Source: Sorex araneus
Lineage: Eukaryota; Chordata; Mammalia; Eulipotyphla; Soricidae
Direction of reading: 5' to 3'
Assembly: GCF_027595985.1 (NCBI RefSeq)
Contig: NC_073303.1
Location: forward strand, 189,834,095 to 189,898,094
DNA: 64,000 nucleotides
Made by a program: the position numbers and the translations under genes. The notes beneath the pieces are model-generated. The model worked only from the letters and a program-made list of their open reading frames with translations. It did no database searches and had not been told where the DNA came from. Positions 21,590-32,715 of this stretch are shown here, piece by piece (the stretch's first letter is position 1; every line of letters begins with the position of its first letter).

Positions 21590-21805
21590 ATTTGGGGGCC
21601 ACACCAGGCAGAACTCAGGGGGCCGTTCCTGTAGCTGTACTATCACTTCACTGTTTTGTTGTTGTTGTTGTTTGGGCCTCACCTGGCAGTGCTCAGGGCT
21701 TACTCCTGGCTCTGCACACTGGGATCACTCCTGGCAGTGCTGGAGAAACTCTGTGTAGTATTGGAATGGAAACAAGGTCAGCGGCAGACTCTGCAGTTTG
21801 TCTGC
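21590..21805 (-). mobile_element. Old SINE1 remnants around (GTT)n
   Basis: GGGGCCACACCAGGCAGAAC and GGCCTCACCTGGCAGTGCTC with CTCCTGGCTCTGCACACTGG, separated by (GTT)n at 21655-21672. Confidence 0.6.
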
Positions 21806-21934
21806 TAAATCTTCATTTTGGGGGTTTTATTTTCAATTGAGGGAATTAATGTCTTACCATTTCCCTTATCTGAGGTAATAATCTTCATTTTGAATCATTA
21901 AACCTCCAGTTTACCATTTTACATTAATTCTTTT

Positions 21935-22103
21935 TTGGGGGGGGGGCTGGGGGGAAGCAGTTCCCAGGGCTTACTGCTGGCTCTGTACTCAGGGATCACT
22001 CCTGGCAAGTCTCGGGAACTCCGTGGGGTGTGAAGATATCCAATCCCTGGCTGGCTGCAGGCAAGTTAAGTGCCCGACTCACTGTACTATCTCTCCAGCC
22101 CCA
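21935..22103 (-). mobile_element. Old SINE1
   Basis: TTACTGCTGGCTCTGTACTC to ACTGTACTATCTCTCCAGCC. Confidence 0.75.
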
Positions 22104-22445
22104 TGGTTCATTATTCTTCATACTGGCTTCTCTTTATTAAAATAACTAATGTGATAGCTCTCTCCTGAATGGCCTCTGATTGTGTTAACTATCAAGCATT
22201 GATTTATTTTCAAAGCTTTGCAAACCAAGCTTTATTTGGAATCTCTAGAGAAATTGCAAATGGATGAATTGAATAAGTGCTTCAATGTGGGGGAAATTAC
22301 AGAAGTTATATAGGCACCTCCTGGAGGTAAATAAAAAACAGTTCTTTAAAACTGGGGGGGAGAAAAAGATGGTTGTCTCCTTTTCAGTGCAGTGATAGGT
22401 TTTCCTTTTGAAGTCAGAGACTAGTAACATTTGTTGAGTTCTTTT
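22104..22445. other. Non-repeat intergenic sequence
   Basis: Nothing recognised. Confidence 0.4.
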
Positions 22446-22633
22446 CTTTTTTTTCTTTTTTTGCTTTTTGGGTCACACCCGACGATGCACAAGGGTTACT
22501 CCTCGCTCTGCACTCAGGAACTATGGAACTACTCCTGGTGGTGCTCAGGGACCATATGGGATGCTGGGAATCGAACCTGGGTCGGCCGCGTGCAAGGCAA
22601 ATGCTCTACCTGCTGTGCTATGGCTCTAGCCCC
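22446..22633 (-). mobile_element. SINE1
   Basis: Poly-T, GGGTCACACCCGACGATGCA to GCTATGGCTCTAGCCCC, with an 11-base insertion (TATGGAACTAC) in the body. Confidence 0.9.
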
Positions 22634-22664
22634 TTTGTCAATTTTGATTTCATGATAACTCTTT

Positions 22665-22803
22665 TGGGGGAGAGGGCACACCTGTCAGTGCTCAGGGATC
22701 ACTCCTGGGTGGGCTTGAGGGACCATATGGGATGCAGGGGATAGAACCCTGGTCTGCCACGTGCAAGGCAAACACCCTACTTGCTGTACTTTTGCTTTGA
22801 CCC
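22665..22803 (-). mobile_element. SINE1, partial and older
   Basis: GGGCACACCTGTCAGTGCTC to TTGCTGTACTTTTGC; the A-tail side is truncated. Confidence 0.75.
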
Positions 22804-23190
22804 CAGATTCCATGATTTCTTAGTCATCTCTACAATTTTCAAGAACTTCATCTTCTCTTTCCCTGTGCTTATCCTGAGTTTATCTACCAAATAGTGCATT
22901 GTTCCTTTGAGTTTGAATGAGAGTTTAGCTGGATAAAGTATTCTTGGTGAAGCGTTCATTTCATTAAGTTTTTTCACTATATCCCACTACTGCCTTTGGG
23001 CTTGGAGGGTTTTCTCTGATAGGTCTGCTGTGAATCTAAGGGGTGCTCTTTTGTATGTAATTTCCTTCTTTGACCTTGCTGCTTGCAGTATTGTGTCTCT
23101 ATCCATGCCGTCTATCATTCTAACTATGATATGTTCCTCTTCTCTTTCCCTTACCTGAGCAATTTTCCCACATTTTTACTGTGCTTATGT
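22804..23190 (-). mobile_element. L1 ORF1 C-terminal fragment
   Basis: The minus-strand reading gives PRILYPAKLSFKLKG, matching the C-terminal domain of L1 ORF1p (human: PRISYPAKLSF, from memory). It contains indels and stops, so it is non-functional. Confidence 0.85.
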
Positions 23191-23204
23191 TCCACACTTT
23201 ACTT

Positions 23205-23229
23205 TGTGTGTGTGTGTGTGTGTGTGTTA
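23205..23229 (+). repeat. (TG)n microsatellite
   Basis: TG run of about 25 bp. Confidence 0.9.
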
Positions 23230-23480
23230 AGCGAGATAATTTTTATTGAGCCCTATTAAAAAAGATGTGAGGAGAAAGAGAGATGTTTGTAACAGAACAC
23301 AACCTTCTCAAGAGTAGAAATAAGCAAGCAAAAACACCTGACAGAGACCAGCAAGGGACATATATGTTCAAGGGAGAACATGGGCTTGAAAAGCAAGCCG
23401 TGTTCCACATTTTAAAAAACATAGTCCTTCCTTCTTTTCACTCAGACACACATTTTTTCTTGTTTATGTCCAAGAATACT

Positions 23481-23957
23481 TTTTAAAAAAATTTTATTGA
23501 ATCACCACGAGATACAGTTACAAAGCTTTTATGTTTGAGATTCAGCCACATAATGATCAAACACCCATGTTTTCCCAGTGCGCATTTCCCACCACCAATG
23601 TCTCCAGTATCCACCCCCCCCCCCACTCCATCCCACTCCTCACCTTGTCTCTATGGCAGACAATTTTCCCAATACTCTTTCTCTACTTTTGGGTATTATG
23701 TTTTTGCCTGAATTTTCACACTACCATTCAAACCTGCCTGCTAGGGGCAGATGCTAGATAATTTATATTCCAGTGCTTATTTTGAATATCATGAGAGTTT
23801 GCGTGACCACAAAGCAGCCATGCACTTCTGGGATCCTAGATTGTAGATGGTTGGGTTCTCTGTAGGGCACTAATCCATTTTGAGATTCAGTTGGGAGTCT
23901 CGGACCAGGGCTGTTGGTGCACCAAGATGGCGTCCAGCGGAAGCTTGTGGGCGTGAA
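23481..23957 (-). mobile_element. Composite retroposon D, full length
   Basis: The minus-strand sense copy starts CTTCACGCCCACAAGC with a GCCATCTTGGTGCACC motif and ends in the L1-like tail GATTCAATAAAATTTTTTT. Flanking GTCCAAGAATA lies at 23468-23478 and 23958-23968. The duplication right at the head shows that this roughly 475-bp form is a complete unit. Confidence 0.8.
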
Positions 23958-24011
23958 GTCCAAGAATATTTTAAGATTCATTTCAAGTGCCATGAAATCA
24001 TGCTCCACCCC

Positions 24012-25079
24012 TGTAGGATAACATTGGGTTTGTCTTTTCAGCCTTGCCACAGGGAACTTAGTTTACCTTAGAGCAATGGCCTTTCTGTATGGACACAGGA
24101 AGACAGTTAATATTACGCTTTGTAACTTGGGAGCCGATTGACTCCAATAATATTTACTCTTGAGCATCTGCTTTCTCCACTCAGTTGCCTTAGTTCCTAA
24201 CACCCCAAAAGAAGGGTCCCGATGAGGGACGGAATGGACCCAGGGCAAGCTGTGAGCTACCCTGGCATTGAAATGGGCCAGGCCAAAGCACCACAATACT
24301 CAACTATAAGTTGAGAGCATGGTCATAGACAAATGCTGTCATGATCTAAAGGTAATGACAAGACTAGGACTCTGCTGGGGTTAGGAAGACTAACCTGACC
24401 TGAGGACTGTGGTCTAGAAAATATAGTGAGATGTCCTCAGAACGAAACAAGCTTTGTTCGATATATCTCTTACTGTGCTCATACAGAATGACATTGCTAG
24501 AAATTGAAGTAGATTTACAACAACTATTTAAGTGGATTACTAGCTGAGGAAGGAAGAAAGGGACACACCCTGACACACCCTTGTTCGGACCCCACCCTTG
24601 AGCGGATCTCTGGAGCAATCTCCTTAGATGAGGTTTTATTAATCTCCTGGAGAAATGGTCATACCCCTCTTTGTTGATTTCAACCCACCTTTGTGTTACC
24701 ACCCTATGTGATTGCTATATAAACTAAGACTGTGGGGGAAGAGAGGGAGACAACACAGACAGAAGAAGACACAGCAAGGAGAGGACAGAGGCAAGACAGG
24801 AGCAAGGAGAAGACACAGAAGCAGAGACAGAGAGAGAGAGGTCGGAAGAGACCAGAGGAGAGACTACAGAGACAGAAAGACAGAAAGAAGAGAGCACAGT
24901 GGCACACACAGAAGCAGAGCACAAGGAGGAGCCATCCTGATCTGGTCCATATACAGCGGCTTGAGAGCACTGAACACGAGTGGCGCGCGCAAGAACTGCT
25001 CTGAGAGCCCGTGAACAACAGAATACAACACAACACACATCACATCTCCCGCGCGCGTGCACCTTTGTAATTTTTTACA
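24012..25079 (+). mobile_element. Candidate solo LTR with TATA box
   Basis: Possible termini TGTAGG and TTTACA. The flanks ACCCC and GCCCC differ by one base, and the right one lies in a C-tract. TATATAAA at 24716-24723 is followed by a strongly purine-rich (AGAC/AGAG) stretch of about 200 bp. No AATAAA was found near the end, which weakens the call. Confidence 0.25.
24744..24930 (+). repeat. Purine-rich low-complexity tract
   Basis: Almost only A and G with scattered C (GACAGAGGCAAGACAGG and CAGAGACAGAGAGAG). Long open frames on both strands here come from the composition. Confidence 0.85.
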
Positions 25080-25092
25080 GCCCCCCCCCCCA

Positions 25093-26289
25093 GAGAAAGA
25101 GTATGCATTTTGCTTCCCCAAGATATTAGAGATGTTTGCATTCACCTTATTATATTCTGTCTTGTTTTGTGGTCATTAGTGCACATCTCATGTGTATCTG
25201 CTATTGAAAATTTGGATTTTTTTCATCTTTGAGGATCAGGACTCGTATCTTCTTACTCATCCTTGAGATTCAGGTCACCACTCATGAAGAGATGCAGAAA
25301 CAGCTGGTTCGTGAGGTCCTGGACTTCTGAGCTGAGGTGGATGGCAACACTCTTGGGATATTTAAATTATTTTTCTTTACATCCACAGTGCTCTGCTAGC
25401 TTTCTTCTTTTTCAAAATGCCAGCTCTGCCTTACTGCTTAATTTAGAGCCTTGGAAGGGATGATTAACTCCTCTTTTATGCTAACCCCGCTGAGTACAGG
25501 GTGCCATTTAAAACTGTCAGGAGCAACCTCTCTCCTGAGTTAGAAAGAGAGTGGTTTGCAGGAGGCAGAAGGTCCCTGTGAGATGTTTGTCGGTGGGAAT
25601 CAAACAGCTCTGCTGTGAATGCCTTTCTGAACAAACCATTTTCCTCACAGAAGATGTAGGCAGCTGGCAGGACCCATTAATGGTGGGGCCAGGGTAATTG
25701 GAAGCAGTGGGGATATCCTGCTTGCTTTTCTAGCCATAAAAACGCCTCCCTCCAAATCGAAACACTGGAAAATGCCCAACCTCAGCCTCCCGCTTTGCTC
25801 TTTTAGAAATGTCAGAACCCACGGAGACTCTGGATATTTTGTTTGAAGTTTGTTTATTTATACAGTGAAAGGACGATCACTTCCAACTGGATGCCAACTG
25901 ATCTTTGGATGACATAAAGAATTTTCCGAAAACAAATCAACAAGGTCAAGTTTCAGCATCACAGAAGGGGTAGTGGTGGCAAACGTGGCCAACCACAATA
26001 GAAGATGGCATATTAAATTACTGCTGTGAAAAGGAATTTGCATTTATAGTGCTGGGGCCTCTCTGGAACCTTCAGGACACGCTAATTGACATGAGAATTT
26101 TCCTGGAGCAGTTTATGTCTTTAGCTGACCCACTTTAAGCTCTTTGTCGCCAAATGATAGTGGGAAGAAACAGAATGATTTGGGTGGTTAAGCCTTAGTG
26201 AATTTACATGCCTACTGGATGCACTGCTTTTCCAGTTGAGATTATTGCCATGGGGTTTTGTGCCATATTTCTCTAAAGGTTTGTTGTGC
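25093..26289. other. Non-repeat intergenic sequence
   Basis: About 1.2 kb with no recognised repeat. Open frames are short and have no recognisable product. It is the longest clean stretch between 19 and 29 kb, a candidate conserved noncoding region. Confidence 0.45.
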
Positions 26290-26420
26290 TTTTACGGTTT
26301 TTTCTTATCTTACAGTAGCCCCTTTAGTCTTTCTTTTAAGGTTGGTTTTGAGTCTATGAAGTTCCTGAGCTGTTGTTTATCGTGAAATAGTGTATCGTTC
26401 CTTTGATGCTTTCCCATGAC
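26290..26420 (-). mobile_element. L1 ORF1 extreme C-terminal fragment
   Basis: The minus-strand reading NDTLFHDKQQLRNFIDSKPT then LKERLKGLL resembles the end of L1 ORF1p (human MLRDFVTTRPALKELLKEAL, from memory). Confidence 0.75.
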
Positions 26421-26554
26421 TGACTGAATTCTCAACTCAGCAACATTATTGACTGCCCAGTGGATGAGGAATACAAAGAAACACAGACTAGAGACTAGTG
26501 AAGACAAGAAATTCATATCTCTCTAGGTCAATTTTGCTCTTATTTTATCCATCT

Positions 26555-26734
26555 CCTCTCAGAGAGCTCAGCAAGCTACTAAGAGTATCCTGCCCACACA
26601 GCAGAGTCTGGCAAGCTACCTGTAGTGTATTCAAATAGCCAAAAACAGTAACAACAAGTCTCAAAAAAATTGGAGATGTTACTGGTGCCCACTTGAGCAA
26701 ATCGATGAACAATGGGACGACAGTGTTACAGTGC
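26555..26734 (+). mobile_element. 5'-truncated SINE2 with target-site duplication
   Basis: Begins at CCTCTCAGAGAGCTC, so the whole tRNA head is absent, and ends at the CAGTGTTACAGTGC tail. Flanking TTTATCCATCT lies at 26544-26554 and 26735-26745. This is a true 5'-truncated insertion, not a later deletion. Confidence 0.85.
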
Positions 26735-26755
26735 TTTATCCATCTACCATCCATC

Positions 26756-26838
26756 CATTCATTCATCCATCCGTCCATCCATCCATCCATCCATCCATCC
26801 ATCCATCCATCCATCCATCCATCCATCCATCCATTCAT
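26756..26838 (+). repeat. (CCAT)n tetranucleotide tract
   Basis: About 20 CATC units with a few variants, starting next to the SINE2 target site TTTATCCATCT. Confidence 0.95.
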
Positions 26839-27087
26839 CTAGCCACACACTTACTTAGAAAATATTATGTGTTAACGTTACTCTGAAGCTTTGCACAACA
26901 TAAAAAAGACATATGTAATTTCTAGATCCATGGAATAGCCTGATTTCCTGAACATTCAAACCTACTGTGATGAAACCATAGTCTTAGATGTTTTGAAAGA
27001 AGGATTTCTTAAAGTGGTAGGCTTTCAAACGAAAAGCTTTCATTGACTTCTGTGGGTTAAGTTCATCCAGAAAGCTAGTTCCGTGGG

Positions 27088-27205
27088 CTGGAGTGCACAC
27101 TTTGCCAGCTGGAGGCTCAGGTGCAATCCTTGGCACCACATGGTCCCTCTATACAGTCAGAAGTAACCCTCGAGTGTTTCCTGTTATGGTGCCTGAATGA
27201 AGAAA
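27088..27205 (+). mobile_element. Old SINE1
   Basis: GGGCTGGAGTGCACACTTTGC to AGAAGTAACCCTCGAGTG; strongly diverged. Confidence 0.5.
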
Positions 27206-27274
27206 CAAATTTTGAACCTGAGAGGGTGTTTTGGGGCAGGGAGGGGTGTTGGGGCCCTAGAAGGTGGTGTGTGG

Positions 27275-27390
27275 GGATTCTTTCTGGCTCTGTGCCCAGA
27301 TGTGGCCTCTGGCGGTGTCCAAGGGATCCTATGGAGACTGAGGGTGTTAGAAGTGGGGATGGTGGGTTACAAGGCAGACACTGTAACCTA
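27275..27390 (-). mobile_element. Old SINE1 remnant
   Basis: TTCTGGCTCTGTGCCCAG to CAAGGCAGACACTGTAACC. Confidence 0.5.
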
Positions 27391-27464
27391 TGTACCCCTC
27401 TTCTCTCCTGGACTGATCTGAGAGTGTTAGGCAAAAAAAGTAAAGTAGCTTTTAAAATCTAGTA

Positions 27465-27637
27465 ATGGGGCTGGAGTGATAGCACAGTGTGTAGGGCATT
27501 TGCCTTGCACATAGCCGACCCGGGTTCGAATCCCAGCATCCCATATGGTCTCCTGAGCACGGCCAGGAGTAACTCCTGAGTGCAGGGCCAGGAGTAACCC
27601 CTGTGCATCGCCGGGTGTGACCCAAAAGCAAAAAAAA
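27465..27637 (+). mobile_element. SINE1 with target-site duplication
   Basis: AAAATCTAGTA lies at 27454-27464 and 27638-27648. A-tail present. Confidence 0.95.
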
Positions 27638-27867
27638 AAAATCTAGTAGCAAGCTAATAGCAGAATGAGTGGATTCAAAGAGAGGGGTGATTTTACTTTT
27701 CGGAGGTTATGATGGATGTAGAGAAGCACAATTCACAATCACAACTGGGAGGGGAGTACCATTAGCATCCCCTGAGATTCAACAATGCACAGGACATTTC
27801 TCATGAAAAACATTACTGACCCCAAGTGTCAGTAGGACTGTGGTTTCAACCAATATGACAATTCATT

Positions 27868-28045
27868 TCTCACCCCAGGCCACACCTGGCACTGCTGTAA
27901 GAGTACCCCCAGTTCTGTACTGGAGGTAGGTGGAAGGCTGCTCCCTGCAATGCATGGGGAATCAGGCAGTACAGGGGCTCAAATCCGGAGTGCCCAGGAG
28001 CCAAGCAGGTACTCAGTCCATTAAATTATCTCTTGGCTCTTCTCT
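27868..28045 (-). mobile_element. Old SINE1 remnant
   Basis: GCCACACCTGGCACTGCTGT and CCAGTTCTGTACTGGAGG; heavily diverged. Confidence 0.5.
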
Positions 28046-28285
28046 AATCACAACAGGTAGCTTTATTTTGAAAAACAATGTTCCAGTTGCTGAGCTTATA
28101 ACTTACATTTCACATTAGCCACGATAAGTCATAACTTATATGTGCCTAGACTCTAGAATTGCCCCATGCAACAGTTTTTCATTGATTTCATCAGATACTG
28201 GAAAAGAGCCAATATTTTTGCATCCTAGTACTTCTGCCTGAGTCTAGCTTGTGAATAGACCATCAGTTTTTTCTTTCTTTTTTTT

Positions 28286-28755
28286 TAAATTTATTTTTTA
28301 TTGAATCACTAAGATACAGTTACAAAGTTTTCATCCATCACTAAACCCCCACACGCCACCCTCCCACTCCCCTTCTGCCTGTGTGGCAGACATTTTTCAC
28401 TTTACTCTTTCCTTACTTTGATTACATTCAATTTTCAACAGGGATCTCACTATCATTATTTGGAGGTTTTCCTCCAACAGTCAGACATGTTGGATGGCAT
28501 CAAAAGATTGTATGTTTTCATTTTTCAGAAAAGGTCGTGTGGCCACTAATGCGGCCACGCAGTTCGAAGCTGTCCCAGTCCTGCATCCCGGAGCCATGTT
28601 AGTTGCTGCTCATTGTTGCTGGGGCTCCATCTGGAGAAGGTGTACCGGCTGTACCTCCTCTGTCTGGATCCCCGGTGTTGCTGGCCTGGTCTCGGGTCCA
28701 GAGCATTCTCTGGCTGCGGCCACGTTGCTTACTGGAACGCCCGGCTTCCAGGTTT
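28286..28755 (-). mobile_element. Composite retroposon C: GC-rich head plus L1-like tail
   Basis: Same subfamily as copy B over its whole length (TGGAGGTTTTCCTCCAACAG, CTCCATCTGGAGAAGG and GTACCTCCTCTGTCTG). It has an extra GC-rich segment (GGCCACTAATGCGGCCACGC). No clear flanking duplication was found. Confidence 0.8.
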
Positions 28756-28789
28756 TGCTTTTGTTGTTTGTTTGTTTTTGTTTTTGTTT

Positions 28790-28955
28790 TTTTTGGGTCA
28801 CATCTGGCCATGCTTAAGACTGACTCCTGGCTCTGAATTCAGGGGACGAGTCCTAGCGGGGTCCTGGGGCCATCCAGGACTATAACGGATGCTGAGAATC
28901 AAATTTACATTGACAATGTGCGGGGCAGGTGACTTCTCTCTCTCCAGTCTCTAGG
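28790..28955 (-). mobile_element. Old SINE1
   Basis: TTTTGGGTCACATCTGGCCA to TTCTCTCTCTCCAGTC. Confidence 0.6.
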
Positions 28956-29795
28956 CTACCTCCTTTAGTCTTCAACTTCCTACCTCTTATGGTCTCTGGA
29001 TACATTCTGTGCTTTTATTCATCATATCTCTGCCTCATTTTCAGAAAAAATTCTGGGAGTATTTAGGTTTTCTTTAGAGACATGGAAGCTGAAACCATGG
29101 CTCAGGCTTAATCAAGGTCACCCAGCAGAGCTGGCAGGTGGACCTTCCTTCCACGCCTCATTATTCACTAGCCCTTCAGGAGAAATGGGGAAATAAATCA
29201 GAAAAGACGGTGGTCTATGGTCCACTTAGAGTGTGAAGGTTAAATTTCATCAAGCAGGTGATTTATACTTGTTTCTTTCCTTTGGAATCTCTATGGAGAA
29301 CTAAAACTCTCTTTGGACCAGGGCAAAGAAGGAAATGGAGTATATTGGAAAGCCCTGTTGTTGTTATTCTTCAAGCATGAAAATATTATTTGTTTAAAAA
29401 GTCTGTATGCCCACGGAGGTGTGGATCAGGGGAGATTTCTTTGTCAAATTATTAACTTACTGCAATTTGAGTGTGGCACTGAATCTCCTTGGAATGCCCT
29501 ATGAGCTAAATGATCCAAAGAGGTTAGACTGAAAAAGCAAGGCCAAGAGGTCTAAGGAGGAATGTAATGTGCTGTGAGGGGACTTCTGAAAAATGACAGA
29601 GAAGGACGCGGGCTTGGTTGTAGGAGTCACAAGTTAAAGTGACAGTTTCTGTAAAAGTCATGGAATTGCCCACTGAGTAAGCCATCTCCCTTTTCCCCCC
29701 TTATTTACAATTTATAGCTATCATTTTTGTGCATAATTTATAGGAGATAAAGAAGCATCCTCCTTCACTCTTTCTCTCCTTATTTACTTCTTTTT
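28956..29795. other. Non-repeat intergenic sequence
   Basis: Nothing recognised. Confidence 0.45.
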
Positions 29796-29810
29796 AAAAA
29801 TCATATTTTT

Positions 29811-30337
29811 TGAGTCAGAAAGAGAGAGACAGACATAGAAAGATTGCACTCATCTATGGTATATAGAATAACAGAGTGGGAGACTAACACCCAAGAACTG
29901 TAGAAATAAGTACCAGGAGGTTGACTCCATGGCTTCGAGGCTGGCCTCACGTTCCGGGGAAAGGTCAACTCAGAGAAGCGATCACCAACTACATTGTAGT
30001 CGAAGGCCATGTGGGGGAAGGGAGTTGCGGGCTGAACGAGGGCTAGAGACTGAGCACAGAGGCCACTCAACACCTTTATTGCAAACCACAACAGCTAATT
30101 AGAGAGAGAGAACAGAAGGGAATGCCTTGCCACAGTGGCAGGGTGGGGTGGGGGGGAGATGGGATTGGGGAGGGTGGGAGGGACGCTGGGTTTACGGGTG
30201 GTGGAGAATGGGCACTGGTGAAGGGATGGGTTCCCGAACTTTGTATGAGGGAAGTACAAGCACAAAAGTGTATAAATCTGTAACTGTACCCTCACGGTGA
30301 TTCTCTAATTAAAAATAAATAAATTTAAAAATTAAAA
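29811..30337 (+). mobile_element. L1 3' end (5'-truncated)
   Basis: From TGAGTCAGAAAGAGAGAGAC through a short AGAGAGAG to the CTCTAATTAAAAATAAAT tail. The perfect 15-bp repeat AAAAATCATATTTTT lies at 29796-29810 and 30338-30352. Confidence 0.93.
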
Positions 30338-30352
30338 AAAAATCATATTTTT

Positions 30353-30639
30353 CTTTATTTCTTCTTATTTTTATTTTAAAATGTTTGGAGGGGGCTCCCC
30401 ATTGATCCATGATTCTCAGTAAACTCAGTTGGTGGTTTAACGAGGCTATGACATTGTAAGGATACTCCGGGGGACCATCTAGTGTTGGCGATCAAATGGT
30501 GTCGGCCCCAGGCAGAAGTGCACCTTGACCCCTGCCCCCATTTTTCTTATTTTATTTTTGTGACTCCCACAGCTCATGGGATGTTCTAGACATACTTATC
30601 ACGACTAGCAATTTGTTGTTGTTGCTTTTTTTTTAATTT
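30353..30639. other. Intergenic, possible SINE remnant
   Basis: 30390-30530 has weak resemblance to an antisense SINE1 body. Not assignable with confidence. Confidence 0.3.
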
Positions 30640-30812
30640 TTGGACCACACCCAATGGTGCTCAGGGCTTAAACCCTGGTCAGTGTGCAGGGGTCCCTCCT
30701 GGTGGAGCTCTGGGAAGTCGGTGTGTGCCGAGGATGGAACCAGGGTCTGTGCTGGGGATATAGGATGGAATCAGGGTCTGCCATGGTCAGCAAATGCCTT
30801 ACTCCTTTATAT
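30640..30812 (-). mobile_element. Old SINE1
   Basis: TTGGACCACACCCAATGGTG to CAGCAAATGCCTTACTCC. It contains a tandem repeat of GGAT GGAACCAGGGTCTG. Confidence 0.65.
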
Positions 30813-30873
30813 TCTCTTTGCTCCCTTCATTTTTTAAGATCTTATTCAAAACTTAACCCAGGTAGCAAGTAGC

Positions 30874-31047
30874 ATTTTTTTTTTCTTTTTGAGTCATACC
30901 CGGCAATGCACAGGGGTTACTCCTGCCTCTGCACTCAAGAATTACTCATGGCAGTGCTTGGGGACCATATGGGATGCTGGGAATTGAACCTGGGCCGGCT
31001 GTAAGCAAGGCAAATGCCCTACCCGCTGTGCTATCGCTTCAGCCCAG
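30874..31047 (-). mobile_element. SINE1 with short target-site duplication
   Basis: GCAAGTAGC lies at 30864-30872 and 31048-31056. Confidence 0.9.
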
Positions 31048-31209
31048 GCAAGTAGCCTTTATCTTAGGGACCCTTCTGAGAAATAGAGAGTGCAGGGCAC
31101 TAACCCTTTTGCAGAGCCATTTGGTACAAGTCTGGTAAAATGCTGGAAATTTCAGTGATGACACCCCTGAAAGATGATTCACAGATTCATTTAAATGCAA
31201 TAGTGTGGA

Positions 31210-31412
31210 GGGACTGGAGGGATAGCACAGCGGGTAGGGCGTTTGCCTTGCACAAGGCCCACCCGGGTTCGATTCCCAGCATCCCATATGATCCCCTGAG
31301 CACCGCCAGGAGTTAATTCCTGAGTGCAGAGCCAGGAAATACCTCTGTGCATCGCCGGGTGTGACATCCCCCCCAAAAAAAAAAGAAAAACAAACAAACA
31401 AAGAAAAAAATT
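31210..31412 (+). mobile_element. SINE1 with target-site duplication
   Basis: CAATAGTGTGGA lies at 31198-31209 and 31413-31424. The A-rich tail is interrupted by (CAAA)n. Confidence 0.95.
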
Positions 31413-31424
31413 CAATAGTGTGGA

Positions 31425-32382
31425 ACGTGCTGATCTTTACCCTCACCCACGGCCTCACCCCATTGCCACTATTTTCTCCAGGAGATTTTGAGTTAAGCCT
31501 TAAATTTCTTGTTAGGGAGGACTGACGCTGGGACAGGTTACATAATTTCCGGAAAGCGCATCTGAGTTTCTCGTATCACTTTAAAATGTAAATGACTTTT
31601 TTTAAAGTGGTGAATAAATTTGATTTTGTGGGAAATGAATTTCTTTCTCTTGGGTTATGGAAATCTGAGAGCATAATTTCATGACAAAACAACTCAGCCA
31701 CCAAGCGTGTTTCTAATTATCCTTTCATCTGAATGTCACCTGCCCTAGTTTCTTAAGCTAAAAATGACATATTTAGAAACCCAGAGATAAGCCCACGAAA
31801 TGCAGCTCTCTCTTGACAGGGAAATATCTCTCCAACTGCAGTCTGTGTTCTCTTGGTGCAGGACACAAGTACTTTCTGTTAAAAATATGACGTTGCACAG
31901 TGGAACAGAATTGAATTCAGCTGAACCTGTCACAGCCTGGTCAATGGGATATACCCAATGACTCAGCACTGAAACTCAAGGACAAAAACAGCGGTTTCAG
32001 TAATATCTATTCCATATAAGATATTAACATTTCAGAAAGCAGTAGTGGATCTTTACGATAATTGGGGATGAACTAATGTATCCCATTTTCATCTGTCTGT
32101 ATCAAGTACCAATAAATCTATGAATTATCATTTCTGGGGACCAAAACAAAGTCAGCAGAATCTCGGAGATCTCAGAGGGTATGACCAGGAAAGTCACGGC
32201 TGATTTTGAAACATACTAAATTGGAGGTTTGTGTTCATACTTTTTTTCTATTTATTCATACAAAAATTCTGTTTATTTTTATTAAAGTGCTGTGATTTGC
32301 AAAGTTATTCAGAACAGAGTAGTTTTTTCAGGCATGTAATGCTCCATACACCATCGTGCTACACTAGCATGCAAGAGGGACA
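31425..32382. other. Non-repeat intergenic sequence
   Basis: About 0.95 kb without recognised repeats or exons. Confidence 0.45.
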
Positions 32383-32450
32383 AATGGAGACGTTACTGGT
32401 GCCCGCTCGAGCAAATCGATGAACAACAGGATGACAGTGATACAATGAAT
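32383..32450 (+). mobile_element. SINE2 3' fragment
   Basis: TGGAGACGTTACTGGTGCCC to CAGGATGACAGTGATAC. Confidence 0.85.
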
Positions 32451-32608
32451 GCTTCAACCCCAATCCTCACCAATGTTCTCTTCCCTTCACCAGTATCCAC
32501 AGGTTCCACAAATTTATTTGATAATACTTGCACCAACAAAACTTAAGGAATAACTAAAAAAAGGGAAATTATATTAATTTTAATATAATTTGTTTATGAG
32601 TTTATTGT

Positions 32609-32715
32609 TTTGGGGTCACAGCTGGTGAATGCTGAGGACTTACTCCTGGCTCTGCTCTCAGGGACCCTACGAGGTGTTGGGGATCAAACCCAGGTCAGCC
32701 TGGTGCAAGGCATGC
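32609..32715 (-). mobile_element. Old SINE1 fragment
   Basis: TTTGGGGTCACAGCTGGTGA to GGTGCAAGGCATGC. Confidence 0.6.

Noticed and set aside
24704-25062. Long frames on both strands (Cys/Leu/Ser-rich and Arg/Lys/Glu-rich)
   Set aside because: They arise from the purine-rich low-complexity tract, where stop codons are rare.
26756-26838. CRISPR-like regular repeat
   Set aside because: It is a simple tetranucleotide microsatellite without spacers, in a mammalian genome.
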